From positions 62,001-126,000 of the forward strand of contig JACJYG010000006.1 in assembly GCA_020636215.1 (NCBI GenBank): a DNA stretch of 64,000 nt, written 5' to 3'. Below the pieces are notes generated by a model. It was not told the DNA's origin, did not search any database, and saw nothing but the letters and a program-made list of their open reading frames with translations. Position numbers and translations under genes: made by a program. Positions within the stretch are counted from its first letter, which is position 1. Every line of letters starts with the position of its first letter. The stretch comes from Lewinellaceae bacterium (GTDB lineage Bacteria; Bacteroidota; Bacteroidia; Chitinophagales; Saprospiraceae). This document shows, piece after piece, positions 51,213 through 60,435 of this stretch.

Positions 51213-53609
51213 TTATTCCTCAACCTTCACCGTTAAGCGCAGGGCTTGTAACCCCTGAACTCCTTGTAGCCGGCCAATCCTGAGGCGCTCAACTTCTTCG
51301 GTGATATAACCTTCGTGTAGCAGGAAATCGGCGTATTCCAGGTATTCCTGGCGGTCTTTCTCCTGCAGGTAAACAATGGCAATTTTCCCGGGCTGGGTAA
51401 GCCGCTCATTCGTATCTTCGATCAGGGCTTTGTCGATGCGTTTTTTAAGTATTTCGTACCGTACATTGTAGGCGCCATCTACGTCGAATTGTTTTTCATC
51501 CATTCGGAATCGGATGGACAAGGGGGTGCTGTAGGCAAAGATCAGTTGAGCGGTAGTCAGCGGAATCGGCAGCGTATTTTGCATTTGATGTATCAAGCGC
51601 GTGATTTCACACATATCCACTAGTTGCCACAGGCGAAGGTTTTTGAGATGGTGCAGGCTGAATTCACCTTTGTTCAGAAGGGATTGTCCTACGTAAATAT
51701 CGTATTCCACACCATCGGTTTTATATTTTTCGAAATAATGCGGCAGTATCTTTTGCGCTTCCTGCTGTTGTTGGACCAGATAGTTGGCTATGGTGTTGTT
51801 GAGTTGCGTAACGCTGTCTTCATAAGCTTTTCTCTCCCGGTAGACGATGCCCAGGGCCGGATCGAGGAAGTTGAAATAGCTGGAAATCGGGCCGGCCAAT
51901 TCCGGGAACTGATTGCGGATTTGGTGGAATAAAGGGTGAACATCTGAATGCAACCAATCGACGATCCGCGATTCATCATTGGAGTTGAATTCTTTTTTCA
52001 GGCTTTTCAAATCCCGTTCGGCCAGCATCCGAAAATGACTAAGCAAAGGGAACCGCCCAAGTTGAATGCCCCTGTCCAGAATACGGATCACTCGATTGAG
52101 GTTGTCAGCCAGGTCTGCCTGAATAGCATGGTTGCGCTTCTCAGAAGAGCTCACGATGTCGGCCTGCCCGTAGAGTGGATACACCTCATTAAAGACGATG
52201 GGGTCAGCTACGGCGGTTTTGGGGTCTTTCTCCCGTTTTTCCAGCAAATTATGAGAGGCTTCGATGAATTTCCATTCCACACTAGGGTGCACGGCGGTAT
52301 ATTGCTCCCGGATAATTGCCTCGATGCGGTTGTCGATCTCATCGCGGCTGCGTTCTACGGCCATACTGAACAGGCTGGTCAGCTCTTTGAATTTAAGTTC
52401 TACAAAGCTGTGTAGTTCGAATGGTTGGGGCGAGCCGATCTCCAATAGCCCAATCACTTGTTTGTCCTTGTTAAATAAGGGGGCAACAATGATACTCCGG
52501 ATGCCCTCTTCCAGCAATTCTTTTTCAATGGGTGTAGGATTGTTGACTGCTTCCAGGTCTTCGATCAGGAGCACTTCCTTATACCGGCAAACCTTATCAT
52601 AAATGGAGTTCTTATTCTTCGCCGCCAACAAGGCCAATTCCCGTTGAGCCAGAAAATCGAAGCGGATTTTATACTTATGAGGTGCTGCATTTTCTAGTGG
52701 GTAGTCGATGGCCGTTAAGCCCAGGCGCAAATCGGGCAGGTTTAAATAGTTTCGAACGAGTTGCTGAAGCTTACTGATATTGGCCTCATCGATTACAGCG
52801 TCCCGTTCCAACAGGCTGTATTTTAACCTCGACAACGCTTCTTCGGCAGTGATGTCAATAAGGGTGCCAACAACAAATCCCTGGAATTCAAAGTTTTCGG
52901 GTGGCAGGTATTGCAGCCAAAGGTCCGTATCGTAGATATTGCTCAACATCCGGTTGATCTGTTCCGTGCTCAGTGGTTTGAGTGGTTTGAGCAGTTTGAT
53001 GTCCACATATTGGGAATCGAGTTCCATCTTGTAATGCCGTTCCAAAGTTTCTCCCGGGAGTTTAATGGAAACGGCAAAAGGCGGCTCAACATCTAGCGCC
53101 TTATTGTAGAATTTGTTAAGGATAAGGCTGGATGCGTTGACGATCATTGCGCAATAGATAATATTATTGCTGGCATTGAAGATGTAGTTCACCTTCTGAG
53201 TTTGCATCAATTCTCCCAGGGCCGGCGTACAATAAACCGGAGAAAGGCCAAAAGGGGCGGATACCTTGGCCAGTAACTTTCGCTTTAAGGCCGGAGGAAC
53301 GATCATGGCCATCATCAGGGAGACGAGTTCCCTGTTTTCCTCCATTACCTGCATGTCGTCGATAGGCTGTCGCAGTGCTGGTGCAGCTTCCAGCCTTTTC
53401 AAAACCAAGCGCGCCATGGCTCCAAGTGCGGAGGACTTGTCGCCGGCTCTCTCTTCTATTTCCCGGATCAGAGGCTCAAAACTTAGGCGCGCCCGGAAGG
53501 GAATGGTTCTGATACCCATTTGTTCCATCAATTCCGCTTCTTTCGTCATCGGCGCCTGCCGGTCATTGCCGGGAGTTAGGTTTTTAGGGGTCAGTATATT
53601 GGCTTCCAT
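51213..53609 (-). CDS. GAF-domain protein of unknown function
   Basis: 798 residues from ATG 53609 (an ATG at 53648 would add 13 residues; neither is decisive). Residues about 300-440 contain a GAF domain (RYKEVLLIEDLEAVNNPT, EEGIRSIIVAPLFNKDKQVI, GLLEIGSPQPFELHSF). No histidine kinase, cyclase or HAMP domain follows; the rest is helical with few recognisable motifs (QMQNTLPIPLTTAQLIFAY near 700). Large GAF proteins of this size without output domain occur in Bacteroidota. It may bind a small ligand and interact with partners. The function is unknown. Confidence 0.8.
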   Translation of the reverse strand: MEANILTPKNLTPGNDRQAPMTKEAELMEQMGIRTIPFRARLSFEPLIREIEERAGDKSSALGAMARLVLKRLEAAPALRQPIDDMQVMEENRELVSLMMAMIVPPALKRKLLAKVSAPFGLSPVYCTPALGELMQTQKVNYIFNASNNIIYCAMIVNASSLILNKFYNKALDVEPPFAVSIKLPGETLERHYKMELDSQYVDIKLLKPLKPLSTEQINRMLSNIYDTDLWLQYLPPENFEFQGFVVGTLIDITAEEALSRLKYSLLERDAVIDEANISKLQQLVRNYLNLPDLRLGLTAIDYPLENAAPHKYKIRFDFLAQRELALLAAKNKNSIYDKVCRYKEVLLIEDLEAVNNPTPIEKELLEEGIRSIIVAPLFNKDKQVIGLLEIGSPQPFELHSFVELKFKELTSLFSMAVERSRDEIDNRIEAIIREQYTAVHPSVEWKFIEASHNLLEKREKDPKTAVADPIVFNEVYPLYGQADIVSSSEKRNHAIQADLADNLNRVIRILDRGIQLGRFPLLSHFRMLAERDLKSLKKEFNSNDESRIVDWLHSDVHPLFHQIRNQFPELAGPISSYFNFLDPALGIVYRERKAYEDSVTQLNNTIANYLVQQQQEAQKILPHYFEKYKTDGVEYDIYVGQSLLNKGEFSLHHLKNLRLWQLVDMCEITRLIHQMQNTLPIPLTTAQLIFAYSTPLSIRFRMDEKQFDVDGAYNVRYEILKKRIDKALIEDTNERLTQPGKIAIVYLQEKDRQEYLEYADFLLHEGYITEEVERLRIGRLQGVQGLQALRLTVKVEE

Positions 53610-53733
53610 ACTTTTGTTATTTGGTCGACTGGAAATAGGTGGATTCAAAAGGGTATTTTGTTATTAACAATTCCGGGCCCTTTGAGGATGAATGGGGTAG
53701 AAAAAGATTTGTGAAGTGTCTTGACAGGAACCA

Positions 53734-54780
53734 TCAATTGTTAAAAGGCAGCACTTTGGGCGGCAGCCCTTCCTGACTGGCCTCCAGGAACTGCCTGGCT
53801 GTTTCGGCCACCACCTGCCGGATGGGGGTGTATTGGAATTGAAATTGTCCGATGGATTTTTGGTTGTTGTAGTAGAAAGTGAGGCTGGAGTTCATAGCCG
53901 TTTCCCGGGTTAGCAGCGCCGGCTTTCCCGACAAGCGGGCCCACAACCAGGCAGCCCTCCAGGATAATGTGCGGATCAGGGCGTTGCTCCGGATGGAAGG
54001 CGGGCGGGCGCCCAGTTCCCGGGCAATCGTTTCGAGCAGTTCCTGGTACGTCCAGTCCTCTGCTGAGAGCACGAACCGTTGGCCGGACACTTCACTATCC
54101 ATTAACCGGGCCATAAACCGGGCTACATCCCGCACATCGACCAAACCGGTAGTGCCGGTTGGATAAAAGGGATAGTTGCCGGCAGCCAGTTGAAACAGGC
54201 GGGCGGCGCCATTATCCCAGTGCCCACTTCCCAAAATGATGGATGGGTTCACCACGGCAGCCTGCAGCCCTTCTGCAATGCCCCGCCAGATCTCCTGCTC
54301 ACCCAGGAATTTACTGATAGCGTAGTTGGTGTTAAAACGACTGCGTTCCCATTTGCTGTCTTCATCAAGCGTAGCGCCATTGCGAATGCGCCCCAGCGTG
54401 GACACAGAACTGACGTGGACGAGCTTGTCTATTCCTTCGTAGAGGGCGGCATTGACGAGGTTGGCGGTGCCCTGCACATTGGTTTCCAGCATCCGCTTTC
54501 GGTCGGAGGGGCTGAAAGATACGATGGCAGCACAATGAAAGACCCGGCGGATACCCTGCAGCGCCTCTTCCAGAAGGAAATAGTCGAGGATATCGCCATC
54601 CACCCACTCAACCTTATGCGCTATGGGTTCTACCAGGCCCATATTGCTATTGGCCTGGCGTAGCGCCCTGATGTTAGTGTATCCCTGCTGCACCAGATAA
54701 TGCAATAGGTAAGCCCCTACAAAGCCAGTGGCCCCGGTTATGAAGATTGGGATATTGCTGGAAGCGGAAGGTTCTGTCAT
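53734..54780 (-). CDS. NAD-dependent epimerase/dehydratase (extended SDR)
   Basis: 348 residues from ATG 54780, which overlaps the stop of anmK as ATGA, the signature of translational coupling; an ATG at 54795 is also in frame but the overlap would be unusual. The NAD motif is ITGATGFVGAYL and the catalytic Tyr-Lys is seen as YAISKFLGE near residue 150. VHVSSVSTLG and VDVRDVARF are typical of the extended SDR family that acts on sugar nucleotides, sterols or dihydroflavonols. The substrate is unknown. The coupling with anmK suggests a sugar or cell-wall link. Confidence 0.85.
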   Translation of the reverse strand: MTEPSASSNIPIFITGATGFVGAYLLHYLVQQGYTNIRALRQANSNMGLVEPIAHKVEWVDGDILDYFLLEEALQGIRRVFHCAAIVSFSPSDRKRMLETNVQGTANLVNAALYEGIDKLVHVSSVSTLGRIRNGATLDEDSKWERSRFNTNYAISKFLGEQEIWRGIAEGLQAAVVNPSIILGSGHWDNGAARLFQLAAGNYPFYPTGTTGLVDVRDVARFMARLMDSEVSGQRFVLSAEDWTYQELLETIARELGARPPSIRSNALIRTLSWRAAWLWARLSGKPALLTRETAMNSSLTFYYNNQKSIGQFQFQYTPIRQVVAETARQFLEASQEGLPPKVLPFNN

Positions 54781-55901
54781 AATTTGCTTTTCCATCCCTG
54801 GTGCAAGGCGCCCCCAATTACAGCCCGGGCAGCGCCAGTGACAGAGGGGAGGATGTTTGGTAGATTAGCGGCGCGCAGTGCACCCATCAATCCCATCAGC
54901 ACCGCCTCTTTGTAGTTGATCGTTGCCTGGTCCGGGATTTCCAGTGCTAAGGAACAAATTTTTTCACATTCCTCCCGAATGCAATTCACCAAAAATCCAT
55001 TATGGGCCCCACCACCGGTTACCAGCATGCGATATTCAGCGTCAGGCAACTGCTCGCGTTGTATCAGCAGTCCAATATCTCGTGCGATTTGCCGCCCTAC
55101 CTGTACACAAGCGGTATGTAATTTGTCGGCAACCGGGGCGGCATAGTCCAGATACAGGGGTAACTGCACCCTTTGGACCCAATCATTTCCCAGCGATTTG
55201 GGGTAAGGCCGGGCGAAGTACTCCAGGTTTTCAACTTTCTGCAGCAATTCCGGGATCAACTGCCCCCCGGCGGCAATTCGCCCATCCTCATCGTAGGGTA
55301 AGCCTAGAGGTAGTACCAGTGCATTCAGGATCTGGTTGACGCCGGTGTTGTCGAAGGCGATTATCCGGCTGCCCCGCCGGCTGGTTAGGTTGGCAATGCC
55401 CCCGAGGTTGAGCAGGAAGCCGTAGTCTGGAAATAACAATTGATCGGCTATAGGCGCCAGAGGCGCCCCTTGTCCTCCAAGCGCAACATCCTGCATGCGG
55501 AAGTTGTCCATTACCGGGTATCCGGTTACGGCGGCAATGGCAGCACCATCGCCGATCTGCAGGCTCAGGCCCTGCTCCGGATAATGAAATATAGTATGGC
55601 CGTGGGAGGCAATAAGGCCAGGGCGTAGCTGATGCCGCTCCAGAAAATCCAGCGCTATTGTACCGATATAGTGGCCAAACTGGGCATGGGCCAGTGCCAG
55701 TTCCAGAGCAGTGCCGGAGGGTAGCCGGGCCAGCCGGCTTTTCCACTGCTCAGAAAAAGAGGCTGTTTCCGCCTGCAAGATTTCCCAGTGCGTAACAAAC
55801 GGCCGCCCAGACTCCTCGCTGAAGTCAAAACGGCAAAAGGCCATATCTAATCCGTCTAAAGAACTGCCGGACATGAGGCCAAGGGCATGGTAGCTGTACA
55901 T
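54777..55901 (-). CDS. anmK: Anhydro-N-acetylmuramic acid kinase
   Basis: 374 residues. The enzyme phosphorylates and opens 1,6-anhydroMurNAc from peptidoglycan turnover to MurNAc-6-phosphate. The signature GLMSGSSLDGLDMA is at residues 8-21, LIASHGHTIFHYPE and FLLNLGGIANLT follow, and the late ATP-binding VTGGGAHNGFLV near residue 290. The family signature around the nucleotide site is AFDNTGVNQILN, the form typical of Bacteroidota. It precedes and overlaps an SDR by four bases. Confidence 0.92.
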   Translation of the reverse strand: MYSYHALGLMSGSSLDGLDMAFCRFDFSEESGRPFVTHWEILQAETASFSEQWKSRLARLPSGTALELALAHAQFGHYIGTIALDFLERHQLRPGLIASHGHTIFHYPEQGLSLQIGDGAAIAAVTGYPVMDNFRMQDVALGGQGAPLAPIADQLLFPDYGFLLNLGGIANLTSRRGSRIIAFDNTGVNQILNALVLPLGLPYDEDGRIAAGGQLIPELLQKVENLEYFARPYPKSLGNDWVQRVQLPLYLDYAAPVADKLHTACVQVGRQIARDIGLLIQREQLPDAEYRMLVTGGGAHNGFLVNCIREECEKICSLALEIPDQATINYKEAVLMGLMGALRAANLPNILPSVTGAARAVIGGALHQGWKSKL

Positions 55902-56000
55902 AGGGGTTGTTGGTTTTTGGTTAGAAGAAACCGGCGTTCTGCTTTATTGCCTTACAGCGTTCCTGCTAACGGATATACTGGAAACTGAAGTACTGACAAC

Positions 56001-56318
56001 CTATTTCTTTAATTTCAGTGTATATTTAGCCACGGCTTTGATCTCATCCGGTTGGAGTAGTGTTTTGAAGGGCGTCATGGCGTTGCGGCCATTCGTAATA
56101 ACCAGGATGCGTTCTTCTACACTTAGTTTGGATTCCTGGAGGTTGAAGGCTCCGCCGGCGCCCATATTTCCGTATAGGCCATGGCAGGGGGTACAATAGT
56201 TTTTAAAGATTTTTTCACCATCGGGTTTTGAATCTTCTACGTCTTCTTTGTCGATGGTAGAATTGGCGCAGGCTACGGCCAGCGCCAGCAAAAAAATGGA
56301 AAGCAGCCATTGTTTCAT
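56001..56318 (-). CDS. Cytochrome c-type lipoprotein
   Basis: 105 residues from ATG 56318 (an ATG at 56390 is in frame but would bury the signal). A lipoprotein signal with cysteine in LAVAC near residue 17 is followed by the haem site NYCTPCHG and the methionine ligand in GRNAMTPFK. Its small size and AVAKYTLKLKK end fit the class I monohaem cytochromes. It is probably an electron carrier at the membrane; no oxidase subunit is adjacent. It diverges from the prohibitin gene. Confidence 0.88.
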   Translation of the reverse strand: MKQWLLSIFLLALAVACANSTIDKEDVEDSKPDGEKIFKNYCTPCHGLYGNMGAGGAFNLQESKLSVEERILVITNGRNAMTPFKTLLQPDEIKAVAKYTLKLKK

Positions 56319-56480
56319 AAAGGTGCAATTAGTGTTCTGGATTAACAAAAAAAAGAGACAGGTGTTTTCCGGCGGCGCCCCCTTGCTCATCCGAAAAAAA
56401 AGATCTTCTGTATAATCCTGGCAACGCGATTGCCGAAAAGTTGTTAAATTTCAAAAAGGCAATTTAAAAAAACATTAATT

Positions 56481-57326
56481 ATGAGTATAGGCAGTAATGA
56501 CAGAAAAGGTGTCGGACAAAGCAGATTGATCACAACAGCAATTGTGGTTTTCGTCGCCTTTATCGGTATTCTTCTATTTTCCAACGCTACTTTCCTGACT
56601 ATCGAGGCAGGAGAACGCGGCGTATTATTCAAGCGCTTTGGGGGCGGCCTGGATAAGGAAAACATCTACGCCCCCGGTTTCCATATTATTGCTCCCTGGA
56701 ATAACATGTTTGTTTATTCCGTGCGGGAACAGCAACTGGAAGAAACTATGGATGTGTTGTCGGCCAATGGCCTGAATATCGCCGTGGACGTCACCGTTCG
56801 GGTGAATCCGGTTTACAATAAGATCGGCGACCTGCACGAAAAATTCGGGGTGGACTACCTGACTTCGCTCGTTCGGCCAGAGGTTCGGTCTTCGGTGCGA
56901 AAGATTATCGGCCGGTTCTCTCCGGAGGAATTGTATTCCACCCGGCGAGAAGAAGTCCAGCAACTCATTCAGAATGAATTGGAAGCAACCCTGCAACCTA
57001 ATTACATCGATCTGCGGGCAACCCTCATCCGTGAGATCCGGCTACCGGATAAAGTGAAAATAGCGATCGAGGAAAAGATCGAAGCGGAGCAAAAGGCTTT
57101 AAAGTACGAATACATTATCAACCAGGAGCGCAAAGAGGCAGAGCGGAAAATCATTGAGGCAGAAGCCAAGGCCAAGTCCAACCAGATCCTTAGCGCCAGC
57201 CTTACGGATAAAATCCTGCAGGACAAAGGTATTGAAGCGACCATGCAGTTAGCTAATTCGCCCAATTCAAAAGTTATTATTGTAGGAGGCAAAGACGGCC
57301 TTCCCCTGATTCTGGGCAATAATTAA
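56481..57326 (+). CDS. Prohibitin/SPFH-domain membrane protein
   Basis: 281 residues. One membrane segment (about residues 18-40) is followed by the SPFH domain (EAGERGVLFKRFGGGLDKEN, APGFHIIAPWN, LVRPEVRSSVRKIIGRFSPE) and a coiled coil rich in Glu/Ala/Lys (EAERKIIEAEAKAK). Prohibitins form ring-like scaffolds that regulate membrane proteases such as FtsH. The next gene encodes a serine protease, an attractive partner. A strong hairpin separates the two genes. Confidence 0.9.
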   Translation: MSIGSNDRKGVGQSRLITTAIVVFVAFIGILLFSNATFLTIEAGERGVLFKRFGGGLDKENIYAPGFHIIAPWNNMFVYSVREQQLEETMDVLSANGLNIAVDVTVRVNPVYNKIGDLHEKFGVDYLTSLVRPEVRSSVRKIIGRFSPEELYSTRREEVQQLIQNELEATLQPNYIDLRATLIREIRLPDKVKIAIEEKIEAEQKALKYEYIINQERKEAERKIIEAEAKAKSNQILSASLTDKILQDKGIEATMQLANSPNSKVIIVGGKDGLPLILGNN

Positions 57327-57450
57327 GCCTATGTTGGCAATTTGCGCCTTTTGAATTTAAAGGTAAATTTGGCAGTCGATGCTGTCAAAATGGCGTGCTA
57401 TTCAAATTGGTACCATTCTGGTGAAACAATTAAAATATTGTTCACCCAGT

Positions 57451-57499
57451 CCCGGGCCTGGGGAGTATTTCCGCCCAATTCCTCCAGGCCCGGGCTTTT
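57451..57499 (+). terminator. Strong hairpin between prohibitin and protease genes
   Basis: CCCGGGCCTGG (57451-57461) and CCAGGCCCGGG (57484-57494) are exact reverse complements, followed by C and four T. The stem is long and GC-rich, so it is a likely terminator for the prohibitin gene. It ends only 12 bases before the start of the protease gene, so it would also sit in the leader of any readthrough mRNA and could hide the start. Confidence 0.65.
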
Positions 57500-57510
57500 A
57501 ATCACCAATA

Positions 57511-58527
57511 ATGGTACAATTCCTTTCAGCTATTGACCCGCCTCATGAGGCGGATGCTACCGCTTCCTCTGAAGTACTTCCAGATGCCGCACTGCTCGAC
57601 GCCTATTCCCGGACCGTAGTAAGCGTGGCCAAGAAGGTCAGCGAGGCAGTGGTGCAAATAAAGGTCGACAAAGCACCGCGCCGGGGGCGTCGCAACTCTC
57701 AATTGAATGGAACCGGTTCGGGTTTCATTATTTCTACCGATGGTTATATCGTTACCAATAGCCATGTTGTACACGGGGCTACCCGGATTGAGGTCAACCT
57801 ACAGAATGGCCGCCACTTCGAGGCTCGCCTGGTCGGGGAGGATCCGGCCACAGACCTGGCGGTAGTCCAGATTGATGCGGACAACCTCTCCATAGTTAGT
57901 TTTGCCGATTCAGATCAATTACAAGCCGGACAGTTGGCGGTGGCCATTGGCAATCCCTATGGTTTTCAGTATTCCCTGACTGCCGGGGTAGTGAGCGCCC
58001 TTGGCCGAACGCTGCGTTCGGAAAGCGGCCGTCTGATCGATGATGTCATCCAGACGGATGCTGCGCTCAACCCGGGCAATTCCGGTGGGCCGCTGGTCGA
58101 TTCACATGGCCGGGTCATTGGAGTGAACACCGCCGTCATCCTGCCGGCTCAGGGCCTATGCTTTGCGGTAGCCTCTAACCTCGCCGCCTTCGTCGTAGGC
58201 AAACTCATTTTGGAGGGCAAGGTCCGGAGAGGCTTCATCGGTATTGCCGGGCAGATGATCCGGATGACTGTTCAAATGGCGCAGCAATTAAAATTGGAAG
58301 CACCCTCCGGCATTCTCGTGCAACAAATAGAACCCAATGGGCCAGCCTTCCATTCCGGGTTACAGCCGGGCGATGTGATCATTGGGTTTAATGAAAACAC
58401 GGTACACTCCATCGACGATCTGCATCGGTATCTCAATGAATCGACTATTGGCCAGTCATGTGAATTGACGGTGTTGCGCAACCGGGGGAAATTGGCCCTA
58501 CAGGTGGTTCCAGCTGAGCTCTCCTAA
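57511..58527 (+). CDS. HtrA/DegP-like serine protease with PDZ, no signal peptide
   Basis: 338 residues. The trypsin-like domain has the catalytic His in VTNSHVVHG, Asp in ATDLAVVQI and Ser in NPGNSGGPLVD. A single PDZ domain follows (GILVQQIEPNGPAFHSGLQP). Unlike DegP/DegQ there is no signal peptide or membrane anchor at the start (MVQFLSAIDPPHEADAT), so the protein would be cytoplasmic unless it starts further upstream. The start is chosen as the first ATG after the hairpin. Neighbouring prohibitin suggests a possible functional pair. Confidence 0.85.
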   Translation: MVQFLSAIDPPHEADATASSEVLPDAALLDAYSRTVVSVAKKVSEAVVQIKVDKAPRRGRRNSQLNGTGSGFIISTDGYIVTNSHVVHGATRIEVNLQNGRHFEARLVGEDPATDLAVVQIDADNLSIVSFADSDQLQAGQLAVAIGNPYGFQYSLTAGVVSALGRTLRSESGRLIDDVIQTDAALNPGNSGGPLVDSHGRVIGVNTAVILPAQGLCFAVASNLAAFVVGKLILEGKVRRGFIGIAGQMIRMTVQMAQQLKLEAPSGILVQQIEPNGPAFHSGLQPGDVIIGFNENTVHSIDDLHRYLNESTIGQSCELTVLRNRGKLALQVVPAELS

Positions 58528-58547
58528 GCTACCCCATGAAAATGGGG

Positions 58548-58579
58548 TTGATGATGCATCCAAATTACTATTATCTTTG
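58548..58579 (+). promoter_or_regulatory. Bacteroidota-type promoter
   Basis: TTG at 58548-58550 is followed after 21 bases by TATCTTTG (58572-58579), a perfect match to the -7 consensus TAnnTTTG. It lies directly upstream of the structured RNA candidate and 192 bases before the geranylgeranyl-reductase-family gene, so it may drive either or both. Confidence 0.7.
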
Positions 58580-58585
58580 GCCCAG

Positions 58586-58688
58586 CGATAACAACGCTAT
58601 TCTTAGTGACAGCATAACGACTGTTACTTAAGGGGGAATCTTGTAAAGCGCGCCCGCTGTAAACCACGGCGGGCGCGCATTTATTTTG
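58586..58688 (+). ncRNA. Candidate structured small RNA or mRNA leader
   Basis: Beginning about seven bases after a perfect -7 element, the sequence shows three hairpins in a row: AGCG/CGCT (58584-58598), AGTGACAG/CTGTTACT (58605-58628) and the very strong GCGCGCCCGC/GCGGGCGCGC (58648-58678). The last stem is followed by ATTTATTTT, a terminator-like tail. About 100 bases without an ORF would fit a small regulatory RNA or an attenuator before the flavoprotein gene. No known RNA family is recognised. Confidence 0.45.
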
Positions 58689-58770
58689 GATGGAGCACTT
58701 CCTTTCTGTTTTCTTGCCTTACATTTGGGGCGTCCGAAGCCTTTTTCCCTGCATCAATCCTTATTTCCTA

Positions 58771-60009
58771 ATGATCCGAACCGATGCCTGTATTGTAGGA
58801 GCTGGCCCAGGAGGTGTAGCCACGGCCTTGCGGCTAAGCTACCTTGGTATTCCCTGTGTATTGATCGACCGCTCGGCCTTTCCCCGGGATAAGGTTTGCG
58901 GTGACGCCATCAGTGGCAAGGTAACGACCCTGTTGAACCGCTTGGATCCTGCCATTCTGCAACGCTTCAATGGCAAGGCTATTCAGTCCGATGTATGGGG
59001 GATCAAATTCGTGGCGCCCAACCGCAAGGAATTGGCGATACCGTTTAAACCCAATTATGTCCGCGATGCAAAATCTGCACCGGGCTATGTTTCCCGTCGC
59101 CTGGATTTCGATCATTTTCTCATTGAAGAAGTTCGTCGGCGCGATAATATCCATTTGGTGCTGGAAACGGACATTCAACAATACGAACGCACGGCTTCAG
59201 GTTGGCTCGTTTCCGACAAGGATGGCCAATTTCAAGTTGAAACGAAAATGCTCATTGTGGCGGATGGTGCGTTTTCTGCCTTCAGCCGGAAGATAGCCGG
59301 GCTGGAGAAAGACCCCAAACACCACGCCAGCGCCGTTCGGGCCTATTTTTCCAACGTTGGGCAACTGGACCAGGATAACTTTATCGAACTACATTTTATT
59401 CAATCCATCACCCCCGGATATTTCTGGATATTTCCGCTGCCAAATGGGATGGCTAATGTTGGCCTGGGCATGCGCAGTGATATTCTCAACCGCCGAAAGC
59501 TCAATCTGCGTAAGGCTTTATCCGAGCTCATCGAGCAGCATCCAGCGCTTCGGGAACGCTTCCAGAATGCCACTTTGGCCGGGCCGGTAAAAGGCTATGG
59601 CTTGCCGTTAGGGTCAAAATCAAGGCCCCTTTCGGGCGGCCATTATATGTTGGTTGGCGATGCGGGCCATTTGGTAGACCCTCTTACCGGGGAGGGTATC
59701 GGCAATGCTTTCTACAGCGGGTTTATCGCTGCGGAGCAACTTGAGCAATGCCTGGCCAGGAATGACTTTTCTGCTTCTTTCCTGAAAGCCTACGACCGTA
59801 GGGTGAGCCGCGTCCTGGGGTCTGAAATGCGCCTGAGTTACAGGCTTCAGAAAATGCTGATGTACCCTTTCCTGGTGAATGCCCTGGCGAACCTCATCAG
59901 TAGTAACCGAAGGGTTTTGGAAGTATTGTCCGGTATGTATAATGATTTTGCCTTGCGCGAGCAATTGGCCCGGCCCGTATTCTGGATCAAGATGTTATTT
60001 AAACGCTGA
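58771..60009 (+). CDS. NAD(P)/FAD-dependent oxidoreductase, geranylgeranyl reductase family
   Basis: 412 residues from ATG 58771, chosen because the FAD motif IVGAGPGGVATALRL starts nine residues later; upstream ATG at 58690 adds an unrelated hydrophobic piece. The second FAD motif is LVGDAGHLVDPLTGEGIGNA near residue 293, and PRDKVCGDAISGK near residue 38 is typical of the geranylgeranyl-reductase/digeranylgeranylglycerophospholipid reductase family. It saturates isoprenoid double bonds; the target could be a quinone side chain, a carotenoid-related lipid or another isoprenoid. It has no close isoprenoid gene neighbour. Confidence 0.86.
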   Translation: MIRTDACIVGAGPGGVATALRLSYLGIPCVLIDRSAFPRDKVCGDAISGKVTTLLNRLDPAILQRFNGKAIQSDVWGIKFVAPNRKELAIPFKPNYVRDAKSAPGYVSRRLDFDHFLIEEVRRRDNIHLVLETDIQQYERTASGWLVSDKDGQFQVETKMLIVADGAFSAFSRKIAGLEKDPKHHASAVRAYFSNVGQLDQDNFIELHFIQSITPGYFWIFPLPNGMANVGLGMRSDILNRRKLNLRKALSELIEQHPALRERFQNATLAGPVKGYGLPLGSKSRPLSGGHYMLVGDAGHLVDPLTGEGIGNAFYSGFIAAEQLEQCLARNDFSASFLKAYDRRVSRVLGSEMRLSYRLQKMLMYPFLVNALANLISSNRRVLEVLSGMYNDFALREQLARPVFWIKMLFKR

Positions 60010-60435
60010 GTTTGGTTGGTAAGCTTTCACAAACTATTCAGCCTCCTTTATCAGATATAAGCAAAAAAATCCCCTAAATATCCTATATAAGTGAAACTTT
60101 TTTTTGACTACTACCGTAATATCATTATAAATGTGCTTTTCCTTTTTTTGGCCAAAAAAATAGTAAAGGCGCAATAAAAAGCGATAAGTTTGGTTTAAGT
60201 GAATATATTTTGACGTTGGCTTAAAGTTTCATAAACTAGTGAGTGTAAAGTCGCAGTCCCGTGCAGTATGCATGGGACTGTTTTTTTTTCCCCACCGACC
60301 TTTCAAATAGGCGCATGCTAGCCTAGTATTTTCCTTCTGCCTTTTTTATTATCTTTCCAGAACCAAATCCCGGATTTACAGTCCGCGAAACATGTAGTGC
60401 ATTGCCCAGGGTGATTTGGATGCAAATGAATATTC
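60010..60435. other. Intergenic region
   Basis: Over 420 A/T-rich bases between the flavoprotein gene and the second AstE/AspA-like gene. It contains one strong terminator (60254-60289, separate entry) far from the preceding stop, and no coding-type frame. Several T-rich tracts and near-matches to TAnnTTTG occur but no clean promoter. Confidence 0.45.
60254..60289 (+). terminator. Rho-independent terminator
   Basis: CAGTCCCGTGCA (60254-60265) pairs with TGCATGGGACTG (60269-60280) except for one G-T position, loop of three bases, followed by nine T. It is a textbook terminator but lies 245 bases after the flavoprotein stop, leaving room for a long 3' UTR or an unrecognised small transcript before it. 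Confidence 0.9.
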
